Of a stretch of 64,000 nucleotides of DNA, positions 9,348 to 16,770 are shown piece by piece. Made by a program: the position numbers and the translations under genes. The notes below the pieces were generated by a model, which ran no database searches, was not told the origin of the DNA, and saw only the letters and a program-made list of their open reading frames with translations. The stretch is from Pseudanabaena sp. BC1403 (GTDB taxonomy: Bacteria > Cyanobacteriota > Cyanobacteriia > Pseudanabaenales > Pseudanabaenaceae), in assembly GCF_002914585.1 (NCBI RefSeq), contig NZ_PDDM01000001.1, forward strand, positions 124,001 to 188,000, written 5' to 3'. Numbering within the stretch: position 1 is the first letter of the stretch; each line of letters opens with the position of its first letter.

Positions 9348-10937
9348 ATGTCTTTATTTGAGTCTGTGCGATCGCAAATGCCTGCGGAAATTCCAGCGCA
9401 ATTAGAACGCATGGATGCTTTCTGGACGAGCTATCGCCAAAGCAATCAGGAAGTCACGAAGGTCGTTCAGACAACTTCAGCGAAGCTAGGCGACAAAGAT
9501 TTTGATGCGATCGTTTGTGGTGGCACATTGGGCATATTTATCGCCTCTGCATTGCAGCGTCGAGGCTGGCGCGTGGCGATTATTGAACAGGGCATATTGC
9601 GGGGCAGAGCGCAGGAATGGAATATTTCCCGTAAGGAGTTAAATGCATTTTTAGAATTAGATTTATTAACTGAAGCAGAACTAGAAACTGCGATCGCGAC
9701 AATCTACAATCCTGCGAGAGTTGGCTTTCAGGGAGGTAAAGATCTTTGGGTGCGTGACATTCTCAATATTGGCGTTGATCCTGTTTATTTATTAGAAATT
9801 CTGAAACAAAAGTTTTTGGATGCTGGTGGAATATTATTAGAACAAACTGCTTTTAAACAGGCGATCGCCTATGCTGATGGTGTTGCTGTGGAAGTTGCAT
9901 CTGCCAAGGGAGCGGAAAACAAGAGGATTACAGGACGATTATTGTTAGATGTGATGGGACATTTCTCTCCGATCGCAAAACAAGCGCGATCGCAAGTACA
10001 GGGAAATATCAAGCCCGATGGTGTTTGTATGGTGGTGGGAAGCTGTGCGAAGGGAATACCCGAAAAATCCTATGGTGACTTGATTTATAGTTTCACGCCC
10101 ATACAAAAACAATGCCAATATTTTTGGGAAGCCTTTCCTGCTAAAGATGGCAGAACCACCTATATGTTCACCTATGTGGATGCCGATCCACAGCGTCCCA
10201 GCTTTGCAGAACTAATGGAAGATTATTTGTTTTGGCTGCCCAAATATCAAGAGATAGAACTGGCTCAACTAGAATTTCAACGAGTTCTCTTTGGCTTTTT
10301 CCCTTCTTACAAGCAAAATCCTTTACAAACGCCTTGGGATCGGATTTTGCAGGTTGGTGATAGCTCAGGAATGCAATCGCCGCTTAGCTTTGGTGGATTT
10401 GGCGCAATGGTGAGACATTTACCCCGTTTGACCGATGGGATTGATACGGCTTTGCGTAGTGACTTGTTAGCCAAAGAAAATCTGCGATCGCTACAGCCCT
10501 ATCAACCAAATCTCTCAGTAACTTGGCTATTTCAAAAATCGATGAGCGTCGCTGTCAATCAACAAATCGAAAGCGATCGCATTAATTATCTGTTAGGTGT
10601 AACTTTTAACTCAATGGAGAAATTAGGCGATCGGGTTCTCTATCCATTTTTGCAAGATGTGGTGCAGTTCATTCCACTAGCGAGGACGATGCTAGCAATG
10701 TCTATTGCTGATCCTGTTTTAGTTCTGAAGATTATGCAACAGGTTGGAATTCCAACTTTACTAGATTGGCTAAAGCATTATCTGGGTTTAGGTGCATATA
10801 GCTTTTTGAATCAAATTGGTAAAAGGGTAGAACCTGCGATCGCTAATCTCTTGCCTGAGCAAAAATATCAATGGCAACGCCAGATTGACGCATGGCACTA
10901 CGGTTCAGGTGGCGACTATCAGTCCCAAGAAGAGTAA
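9348..10937 (+). CDS. cruP: FAD-dependent lycopene-cyclase-like oxidoreductase (CruP/CruA family)
   Basis: The 529-residue flavoprotein has a Rossmann FAD-binding segment at residues 52-80 (DFDAIVCGGTLGIFIASAL...VAIIEQ), with a GGxxG glycine pattern. Later motifs are LQVGDSSGMQSPLSFGGFGAM (about 340-360), typical of the CruA/CruP branch of carotenoid cyclases. CruA cyclises lycopene. CruP lacks clear cyclase activity and has been linked to limiting carotenoid oxidation under singlet-oxygen stress. Length and overall sequence favour CruP over the longer CruA, but I cannot separate them without alignment, so the symbol is tentative. The C-terminal 100 residues are probably membrane-associated. 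No other carotenoid gene is nearby. Confidence 0.72.
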   Translation: MSLFESVRSQMPAEIPAQLERMDAFWTSYRQSNQEVTKVVQTTSAKLGDKDFDAIVCGGTLGIFIASALQRRGWRVAIIEQGILRGRAQEWNISRKELNAFLELDLLTEAELETAIATIYNPARVGFQGGKDLWVRDILNIGVDPVYLLEILKQKFLDAGGILLEQTAFKQAIAYADGVAVEVASAKGAENKRITGRLLLDVMGHFSPIAKQARSQVQGNIKPDGVCMVVGSCAKGIPEKSYGDLIYSFTPIQKQCQYFWEAFPAKDGRTTYMFTYVDADPQRPSFAELMEDYLFWLPKYQEIELAQLEFQRVLFGFFPSYKQNPLQTPWDRILQVGDSSGMQSPLSFGGFGAMVRHLPRLTDGIDTALRSDLLAKENLRSLQPYQPNLSVTWLFQKSMSVAVNQQIESDRINYLLGVTFNSMEKLGDRVLYPFLQDVVQFIPLARTMLAMSIADPVLVLKIMQQVGIPTLLDWLKHYLGLGAYSFLNQIGKRVEPAIANLLPEQKYQWQRQIDAWHYGSGGDYQSQEE

Positions 10938-10949
10938 TATTAATTAACC

Positions 10950-10982
10950 AAAACACAAAATGGTTTAGCCATTTTGTGTTTT
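10950..10982. repeat. Degraded TAATACCAA element (family B)
   Basis: AAAACACAAAATGG and its complement form a 14-bp hairpin. It is followed by AAAACCCTTGCTAAGTTTG and TGTGAATTGGCATTA, which match the middle and far end of family B, so a diverged copy probably spans about 10945-11012. Confidence 0.65.
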
Positions 10983-11123
10983 AAAACCCTTGCTAAGTTT
11001 GTGAATTGGCATTACACATCACAAAGCGTTGCAGGTCGGAGAAATTCTTTGCTTTTCCAGCAATTTTGGAGTTTGCAATAGGCAAACCTTCAAAAAACTG
11101 ATTTTTATAATAAGAATTGCTAT

Positions 11124-11192
11124 CTTTTCATAATCGTTTCATTTTTTGCTTTGAATATGCTATATTTTAAAAAATGAAACGATTATGAAAAG
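11124..11192. promoter_or_regulatory. 24-bp perfect inverted repeat overlapping the mntC promoter/leader
   Basis: CTTTTCATAATCGTTTCATT... (11124-11147) is repeated in exact inverse at 11169-11192. The 21-nt spacer contains TATGCT and TATATT, both plausible -10 hexamers. The right arm ends 5 nt before the mntC ATG, so the arm would occlude the ribosome-binding region if transcribed. This fits either an operator for a metal-responsive repressor or a leader hairpin. It does not match the cyanobacterial Zur box (TGATAATNATTATCA). Confidence 0.6.
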
Positions 11193-11197
11193 TAATC

Positions 11198-12178
11198 ATG
11201 GAGCCTAAACTCAGTCTTACCAAAAACTTGATGTCCTTGAAAAGCTATCGGGCTATCCTTACTAGCCTTGTGTTTGCAGTTAGCCTGAGTGGGTGCAACT
11301 TCCCGACGACCTCCCCACAAACTAGTAACATCCCCAATTCCCCAAGCACATCAGAGCACAAAGACAAAAAAGTTATTCTGACCACGTTTACAGTGCTTGC
11401 AGACATGGTGCAAAACGTCGCAGGTGATAAAGCGATCGTGGAGTCGATTACGAAGGTGGGCGCTGAGATTCATGGCTATGAACCTACACCCAGTGACCTC
11501 CGTCGCGGTCAATCAGCCGATCTAATTTTTGATAATGGCATGAACTTGGAACGCTGGGCCGATCGCTTTTATAATAGTTTTCCTAAAGTCGATCGCCTGA
11601 CCTTGAGCGAAGGCATTCAACCCATCAACATTGCCGAAGACTCCTATCAAGGTAAACCCAATCCTCACGCTTGGATGTCGCCTCAAAACGCCTTGGTCTA
11701 TGTCGAAAATATTCGCAAAGCTCTGAGCAAAGCCGATCCTGTTAATGCAGCAACCTATGAGGCTAATGCCAAAGCCTATAGTCAGCAAATTTTAGCGATC
11801 GATGCCAAGCTAAAACAAACTATTTCGACAATTCCTCTAGACAAGCGATATATCGTCAGTTGTGAAGGTGCATTCTCATATCTTGCCCGTGATTATGGAT
11901 TGAAGGAAGTTTATATTTGGCCAGTAAATGCCGAGCAGCAAGCCACTCCTAAGCAAGTAGAGAAAGTAATAGAAACAGTAAAAGCAAAAAAGATCCCAAC
12001 CGTGTTTTGCGAAAGTACAGTCAGTGATAAAGCGATGCAACAAGTAGTAAAAGAAACTGGAGCAAAGTATGGAGGTGTCTTTTATGTGGATTCCCTATCT
12101 CCTCCCGATGGACTTACCCCGACCTATCTCAAATTACTGGAATACAACGTCAATACATTAATCAAAGGCTTGCAATAG
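11198..12178 (+). CDS. mntC: Manganese ABC transporter, lipoprotein substrate-binding protein
   Basis: The 326-residue cluster A-I metal-binding lipoprotein has a lipobox LSGC (Cys 33) for anchoring outside the plasma membrane. The four metal ligands of the family can be placed: H92 (EIHGYEP), H157 (NPHAWMSP), E223 (SCEGAFSYL) and D298 (VDSLSP). The acidic third ligand and the absence of a His-rich loop are the Mn2+ pattern; Zn2+-specific ZnuA proteins have His at that position. The order C-A-B with the next two genes matches the mntCAB operon of Synechocystis, which supplies Mn for photosystem II. ATG 11198 directly follows the inverted repeat; a later ATG (residue 12) is possible. Confidence 0.92.
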   Translation: MEPKLSLTKNLMSLKSYRAILTSLVFAVSLSGCNFPTTSPQTSNIPNSPSTSEHKDKKVILTTFTVLADMVQNVAGDKAIVESITKVGAEIHGYEPTPSDLRRGQSADLIFDNGMNLERWADRFYNSFPKVDRLTLSEGIQPINIAEDSYQGKPNPHAWMSPQNALVYVENIRKALSKADPVNAATYEANAKAYSQQILAIDAKLKQTISTIPLDKRYIVSCEGAFSYLARDYGLKEVYIWPVNAEQQATPKQVEKVIETVKAKKIPTVFCESTVSDKAMQQVVKETGAKYGGVFYVDSLSPPDGLTPTYLKLLEYNVNTLIKGLQ

Positions 12179-12190
12179 ATTTCTTGTTCT

Positions 12191-12263
12191 GTAGAGTACG
12201 TTAGCAATAGCGTAACGCACCTAATAACCGCAAATGTGCGTTACGCTCGCTAACGCACCCTAC
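12191..12263. repeat. Imperfect inverted repeat between mntC and mntA
   Basis: Arms built on CGTTAGC...GCGTAACGCAC and its complement, ending in GTAG/CTAC, fold with short bulges. It could attenuate transcription between the binding-protein gene and the ATPase/permease genes, giving excess MntC. Confidence 0.6.
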
Positions 12264-12300
12264 GAGCTACGGGCTAAATCAAGATAAATGGAGAAAAATT

Positions 12301-13065
12301 ATGAATACATTTAGCATCGATATTGAGAATGTAACAGTTGCCTATCATGGCAAGATAGCTTTACATAGTGCATCACTCCAACTCAAAGCAGGTACAATCT
12401 GCGGCTTAGTCGGTATGAATGGCGCAGGTAAGTCCACGCTATTTAAAGCGGTGATGGGCTTTGTCAAACCTGTAAGCGGAAGAGTATTAATTAACGGGTT
12501 ACCAATTCGCCTTGTCCAAAAAAATAATCTAGTTGCCTATGTACCACAGACAGAAGAAGTAGATTGGAACTTTCCTGTGAGTGTCCATGATGTAGTGATG
12601 ATGGGACGCTATGGCTACATGAATTTTCTGCGAATTTCCCGATCGCAAGATCAACATGCTGTGCGTGATAGCTTGGAGAGAGTCGAAATGTGGGAAATGC
12701 GCGATCGCCAAATCGGTGAGTTATCGGGCGGTCAAAAGAAACGCACATTTTTTGCTAGAGCTTTGGCACAACAGGCTAAGGTTCTATTGCTAGATGAGCC
12801 CTTTGCAGGAGTGGATGTCAAGACCGAGAAGATGATGATAAATCTGCTTATGGAACTCCGCGACGCAGGTTATACGATTTTAATTTCCACCCATGATTTA
12901 GATTCGATCACCACTTTTTGCGATCAAGTAGTCCTGATCAATCGCACAATTCTCGCCTATGGTGAGACTTCAGAAGTATTTACTGAAGAAAATCTTTCTC
13001 GCACCTTTGGCGGTTCAGTTATCGATTTATCGCGTTCAAAAATAATTACACCTCCAACTTTGTGA
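12301..13065 (+). CDS. mntA: Manganese ABC transporter, ATP-binding protein
   Basis: The 254-residue ABC ATPase has Walker A GMNGAGKST (about residues 39-47), Q-loop AYVPQTEEVDW, signature LSGGQKKR, Walker B VLLLDEPFAG and the switch His in ISTHDL. The VDWNFPVSVHDVVMMGRYG stretch is characteristic of Mn/Zn/Fe chelate importers. It energises the MntB permease at the cytoplasmic face. Its stop overlaps an alternative GTG of the permease frame, so the two are translationally linked. Confidence 0.95.
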   Translation: MNTFSIDIENVTVAYHGKIALHSASLQLKAGTICGLVGMNGAGKSTLFKAVMGFVKPVSGRVLINGLPIRLVQKNNLVAYVPQTEEVDWNFPVSVHDVVMMGRYGYMNFLRISRSQDQHAVRDSLERVEMWEMRDRQIGELSGGQKKRTFFARALAQQAKVLLLDEPFAGVDVKTEKMMINLLMELRDAGYTILISTHDLDSITTFCDQVVLINRTILAYGETSEVFTEENLSRTFGGSVIDLSRSKIITPPTL

Positions 13066-13118
13066 GATTAAGCCTCCGCAACCACACGAAATTAGGTAGT
13101 TTAGCAGGAATAATCCAA

Positions 13119-13973
13119 ATGGAATTAGTGAATTGGTTTACAGCACCCTTGCATTATGGGTTTATGGTCAAGGCAATCTGGGTGAGTGCCTTAGTCGGTG
13201 TTGTCTGTTCGGCGCTATCTTGCTTCATGATCTTGAAGGGATGGGCGCTCATGGGAGATGCAGTTTCCCATGCTGTACTCCCAGGTGTGGTACTTGCCTA
13301 TGTGATGAATATTCCCTTTGCGATCGGTGCATTTGTGTTTGGTGTGGGTTCGGTCATGGCGATCGGATTTATCAAATCCAACACTCGCATTAAAGAAGAT
13401 ACAGTAATTGGATTGGTATTTACAGGACTATTTGCCTTCGGGATTGTGTTAGTTTCCAAAGTTAAAAGTACAGTTGATTTAGGTCATATTCTCTTTGGCA
13501 ATGTTCTCGGAATCGGTGATAGCGATATCCTCCAGACCGTAATCATTAGCGTCATTACCTTAGTAACACTCGCACTTTTACGCAAAGATTTAGTCCTGTT
13601 TTGCTTTGATGTCACCCATGCTCGTTCAATCGGTTTAAATACAACGTTTCTCTATTACGTTCTCCTGTCTTTGTTATCCCTCACGGCTGTTGCTGGACTT
13701 CAGACAGTGGGGATTATTCTCGTAGTAGCCATGTTAGTCACTCCTGGCGCAACTGCCTATTTATTAAGCGATCGCTTTGACCATATGATGTTGATTGCGA
13801 TGGCATCAGGAATGTTTTCCAGTGTGATGGGAACTTACATCAGTTATCACATTGATGGCTCTACGGGCGGCTGTATCGTCGTTTTGCAAACCTTATTATT
13901 TCTAACGGCGATGATTTTTGCGCCGAAGCATGGAATGTTAGTGCGATCGCGTCAACAAATTGCTGAGTCCTAA
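13119..13973 (+). CDS. mntB: Manganese ABC transporter, membrane permease
   Basis: The protein is an ABC-3 family permease with eight or nine predicted transmembrane helices; LKGWALMGDAVSHAVLPGVVLAY (about residues 41-63) is the family signature. I place the start at ATG 13119 (MELVNWFTAPLHYGFM), which has AGGA about 10 nt upstream and matches the usual N-terminus. The frame is open to a GTG at 13062 that overlaps the mntA stop by 4 nt. The stop overlaps that of the convergent pentapeptide gene by 3 nt. Confidence 0.93.
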   Translation: MELVNWFTAPLHYGFMVKAIWVSALVGVVCSALSCFMILKGWALMGDAVSHAVLPGVVLAYVMNIPFAIGAFVFGVGSVMAIGFIKSNTRIKEDTVIGLVFTGLFAFGIVLVSKVKSTVDLGHILFGNVLGIGDSDILQTVIISVITLVTLALLRKDLVLFCFDVTHARSIGLNTTFLYYVLLSLLSLTAVAGLQTVGIILVVAMLVTPGATAYLLSDRFDHMMLIAMASGMFSSVMGTYISYHIDGSTGGCIVVLQTLLFLTAMIFAPKHGMLVRSRQQIAES

Positions 13974-14485
13974 TCGGTTTGCATACCTTCAACTATAGGA
14001 TCGAAACCCACTGGGAATTTGGTGTTAAGGCTATATTTTGCACCGACAAACTTTGCTTCAGTTGCTACGGCTTCGGATAAATCTGCACTGTTGAGATTCG
14101 CTTCACTTAAGTCTGCTTCCCGAAGTCTAGCTTGGGTTAACTTAGCATTTAACAGAATTGCCCCATTTAAAGAAGCTTTAAGCAATATGGTTTTATGAAG
14201 ATTTGCACCTGTCAAAAGTGAACGGCTAAGATTTGCCCCCGTAAGATTTGCCCGACTTAACTCAACTCTATTGAGAATTGCGGTTGAGAGATCTGCTTGA
14301 AACAAAAGTGCAGAGCTAAGATCCGCACCTGTGAGATCGGCTTTTCTGAGACTAGCTCTACTCAAATTAATCTCTTTTAACACTAATCCACTTAAGTTAG
14401 CTCCATCTAAGTCAGAGCCTTCAAAGTTGCGATCGCCTTGGTTGTACTGCTCTAATAATTGCTCAGCACTACTTACTTTTGCCAT
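13970..14485 (-). CDS. Pentapeptide-repeat protein
   Basis: From the ATG at 14485 the protein has 171 residues, beginning MAKVSSAEQLLEQYNQGDRNF and continuing into A(D/N)Lxx repeats (about 22 units) that should form a right-handed quadrilateral beta-helix. The same N-terminal pattern (LLxxYxxGDRxF) occurs in the pentapeptide protein at 58074, which supports this start. Upstream the frame stays open for 66 more codons (to TTG 14683), ending inside the family B repeat at 14668-14775. That segment may be chance, or the remnant of a longer N-terminus cut by the repeat. The function of such proteins is generally unknown. Confidence 0.85.
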   Translation of the reverse strand: MAKVSSAEQLLEQYNQGDRNFEGSDLDGANLSGLVLKEINLSRASLRKADLTGADLSSALLFQADLSTAILNRVELSRANLTGANLSRSLLTGANLHKTILLKASLNGAILLNAKLTQARLREADLSEANLNSADLSEAVATEAKFVGAKYSLNTKFPVGFDPIVEGMQTD

Positions 14486-14667
14486 GCGTCTATACCAGTT
14501 GTTTTCTTTCTTAATCCAGTTTTGTACTGCGGTCACTCCAGCGAGATCTGCATTGTCTAGGATAGCGTAAAGGTTCAGCTTTATTCCCCAGAACTCAAGA
14601 GTGGAGAATGCATCATTAAAGCGAAATTCTCGACACCAAACTCTTCCGCTAGAAGTTTGTTTGTACT

Positions 14668-14775
14668 TAATACCAAAGCACAAAATGGCTACGCCATTTT
14701 GTGCTTTTAAAACCCTTACTAGGTTTGTTTTTTAATTTCCAAAAGTGTCGGCGCACTTTTGGAAATTGGGATTAA
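14668..14775. repeat. TAATACCAA element (family B), near full length
   Basis: The order is AATACCAA, hairpin GCACAAAATGGC-TAC-GCCATTTTGTGC, mini-hairpin AAACCC-TTACT-AGGTTT, then hairpin AATTTCCAAAAGTGTCGGCG...ACTTTTGGAAATT and TTGGGAT. It lies between two genes transcribed leftward. Confidence 0.8.
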
Positions 14776-14799
14776 TCACTCTTTCAGAAATTTGTATTA

Positions 14800-15294
14800 T
14801 TACCTAGAACTAATCGCCATCATAAAAGCATCGGTAGTCGCAAGAGAGGCGATCGCAATTCCAATGCCTTGTGAGATCATTGCCTTGCGCAAAAAAACTG
14901 TACGCTCAGTTTTATAAGTTTGTAAATCCTCAATTTGCTGCATCCATGTATTCGTAATCGCAGTTTGCAAGCTTTCATTTTTTTGCATCAATACTTCAGG
15001 AGAAAGCCCCGTTGTCGAGACTTTGCGTGGATATAGCCCAAGTACCGCAAAGGCGATCGCGATCGCTAGAGCCACACATGCTGAAAGCTTGAGACTCAAA
15101 TAGACAAAGTAAAGATTTTCCTGTTCTGGCTTAACATAGATTTGAAAAGTGGAGGTAACACACAGACCCAGCAATAACAAAGCACTAATTTCCATGACAC
15201 CTGAAAGCTTGGTTCCCAGAGTATCGACTCCATGCTGAGCTTGCTCTAGGCAAAACTTAGTGTATTCGTAAAGAAAATTTTGCTGTTCTTCCAT
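14800..15294 (-). CDS. Small membrane protein, three predicted helices
   Basis: The 164-residue protein starts MEEQQNFLYEYTKF (ATG 15294; the frame also contains an upstream start at 15315). It has two N-terminal transmembrane helices (ISALLLLGLCVTSTFQIYV and LSLKLSACVALAIAIAFAVLGL), a charged, probably helical cytoplasmic stretch of about 55 residues, and a C-terminal hydrophobic helix. That 2TM-coil-TM layout resembles SLATT/Pycsar-TM effector proteins, but no cyclase or CD-NTase gene is next to it, so this is only a topological similarity. I do not recognise the family. Confidence 0.7.
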   Translation of the reverse strand: MEEQQNFLYEYTKFCLEQAQHGVDTLGTKLSGVMEISALLLLGLCVTSTFQIYVKPEQENLYFVYLSLKLSACVALAIAIAFAVLGLYPRKVSTTGLSPEVLMQKNESLQTAITNTWMQQIEDLQTYKTERTVFLRKAMISQGIGIAIASLATTDAFMMAISSR

Positions 15295-15366
15295 TTTATT
15301 TTCTGTAAAATGCAAATTAAATTAAGCCAAAATTCAATGATGCTTTCTTCGCACGCATTATTAAAT

Positions 15367-16047
15367 CTAACTTTTTTCTAGTAGTACTTGCTTTAGACGC
15401 ATCGGATCGCCTTTGTCGATGACCTGACCACGCTCTAATAAAAATGCGCCATCAGCATAGTCAAGCTCATTCAAACGATGAGTTACCCATAGAGCTGTGA
15501 GATTTTTTTGTTTGACCAAATCGCGGACTGAAGCGACAAGATCAAGCTGATTTTCGCCATCTAATAAAGCCGTGGGTTCATCTAGCAATAAAATCTCGGC
15601 ATGACGCGCGATCGCACCTGCGATCGCAACCCTCTGCTTTTGACCACCACTAAGAGCGTAGATGGGGCGGCGAATCATTTGCTCTAGGTTAACAGCGCTA
15701 AGTGATTCTTTAACTCGATGCAAAGTTTCTATGTAGGAAAGATTTTCTGACGCTAAGCCAAAAGCAATATCTGCGCCAACGGTAGGCATGACCAATTGAT
15801 GATCGGGGTTTTGGAATACAAATCCAATGCGAGCACCGATCTCAATATCGCCAGACTTAGGTTTGAGCAAGCCTGCTAGGAGCCTGAGTAAAGTTGATTT
15901 ACCACTGCCGTTAGTACCCAACAGCATCCAAAATTCCCCTTTTGGGACAGATAAATTGCAGTGATCGAGGACGGTTTCGCCCGATGCCCACGCAAAATTA
16001 AGATCGCGAACACTTATGGCGGTGGTTACAGATTGATCAGTGGGCAT
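15367..16047 (-). CDS. ECF-type ABC transporter ATP-binding protein
   Basis: The 226-residue ABC ATPase has Walker A GTNGSGKST, signature ALSGGQKQR, Walker B ILLLDEPTALLD and switch WVTHRLNEL. The Q-loop reads FVFQNPDHQL, the motif typical of energy-coupling-factor (CbiO/EcfA) ATPases that drive vitamin or Co/Ni uptake. No T component or substrate-binding S component lies next to it, so the substrate cannot be deduced; orphan EcfA-like ATPases are common in cyanobacteria and plastids. Upstream of its start is a triloop hairpin, then UPF0367 in the same orientation. Confidence 0.88.
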   Translation of the reverse strand: MPTDQSVTTAISVRDLNFAWASGETVLDHCNLSVPKGEFWMLLGTNGSGKSTLLRLLAGLLKPKSGDIEIGARIGFVFQNPDHQLVMPTVGADIAFGLASENLSYIETLHRVKESLSAVNLEQMIRRPIYALSGGQKQRVAIAGAIARHAEILLLDEPTALLDGENQLDLVASVRDLVKQKNLTALWVTHRLNELDYADGAFLLERGQVIDKGDPMRLKQVLLEKS

Positions 16048-16080
16048 TATTAATTGCAGGTAATTACAGAAGATACGAAC

Positions 16081-16113
16081 ATTTATGTCGCACGCGCAGC
16101 GTGCGACATAAAT
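16081..16113. repeat. Triloop hairpin (family A), 15-bp arms
   Basis: ATTTATGTCGCACGC and its complement flank the loop GCA. It lies between the UPF0367 gene and the downstream ATPase gene, both leftward. Confidence 0.8.
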
Positions 16114-16122
16114 ATTTAATGA

Positions 16123-16380
16123 TTAGCCACGGATAAAGCCTGCGCCCATATTCGCAGAAGCCCCTGATTTCTCAGAAACCTGTACGGCGGAGATCTCGCC
16201 AACAAGTACTGAAACTTTTTTGCCTTCTTGTTTTTCGCAGGTTAATTCCAAGATTTTGGTATTACCATCAGCGATCGCGCTAGCAATTTCACGATATAGC
16301 GCCTCAGCATTTTCTTGCTCCTTGCGCTGTACAGACAAGGCGATCGGGTTATTTTTGAGGGTGATTTCAACTGTATACAT
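16123..16380 (-). CDS. UPF0367 family protein
   Basis: The 85-residue protein from ATG 16380 begins MYTVEITLKNNPIALSVQRK and contains AEALYREI, ILELTCEKQEGKKVSVL and EISAVQVSEKSG, which match the cyanobacterial UPF0367 family. The family is small, soluble and of unknown function, found almost only in cyanobacteria. A second in-frame ATG two codons upstream is the alternative start. Confidence 0.88.
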   Translation of the reverse strand: MYTVEITLKNNPIALSVQRKEQENAEALYREIASAIADGNTKILELTCEKQEGKKVSVLVGEISAVQVSEKSGASANMGAGFIRG

Positions 16381-16540
16381 CAGCATTGATTAGGTTGTCC
16401 TGCCTAGAAATAAAGGTAGATAGGGTTATTACAAGGTTTAGCGCAGATGCATTAGTGATTTGCATACCTGTTTGTTACCTTCAGTATGCCATTGCATAGA
16501 CGATCAAGGGGAGGTTTATTCAGTAGAGCATCCCGTAATA

Positions 16541-16577
16541 CAAAAGCACAAAATGGCATTGCCATTTTGTGCTTTTG
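16541..16577. repeat. Short TAATACCAA element (family B)
   Basis: The 17-bp perfect arms CAAAAGCACAAAATGGC surround the loop ATT, preceded by GTAATA. Confidence 0.8.
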
Positions 16578-16608
16578 TAGCTTTCGCCGTTTGTGTTAGG
16601 ACAAAATC

Positions 16609-16663
16609 AAAACCCAAGAATTGATTGGCGGTGCTTTGCACCGCCAATCAATTCTTGGGTTTT
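16609..16663. repeat. Triloop hairpin (family A), 26-bp arms
   Basis: The arms start AAAACCCAAGAATTGATT and end GGCGGTGC around the loop TTT, and are perfect over 26 bp. The upstream flank TTAGGACAAAATC is shared with other family A copies. It aligns with the copy at 25767-25835, with compensated differences. Confidence 0.9.
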
Positions 16664-16770
16664 ATGTACTAGTGCACTTTTGGGAACTGATATCAAGACA
16701 AAAGATCAAGAGCTACAAATCTGGGAATTTAAGATACATAATAAGAACTGATGCAAAATTATCTGCGTTT

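Larger units (their letters stand above)
16381..16770. other. Intergenic region with divergent promoters and two hairpin repeats
   Basis: This 390-bp gap separates UPF0367 (leftward) from rodA (rightward). The first 150 bp are AT-rich with no ORF and should hold the UPF0367 promoter. The rest is occupied by the hairpins at 16541-16577 and 16609-16663 and a 100-bp rodA leader. Confidence 0.6.

Noticed and set aside
11020-11110. Leftward open stretch that reads like a gene remnant (containing KNFSDLQRF)
   Set aside because: It has no start codon, is about 44 codons long, and its C-terminal end is encoded by a diverged family B repeat. Most likely chance.
11124-11192. Zur or Fur box upstream of mntC
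   Set aside because: The inverted repeat does not match TGATAATNATTATCA and the ligands of MntC are of the Mn type, so a Zur assignment is not supported.
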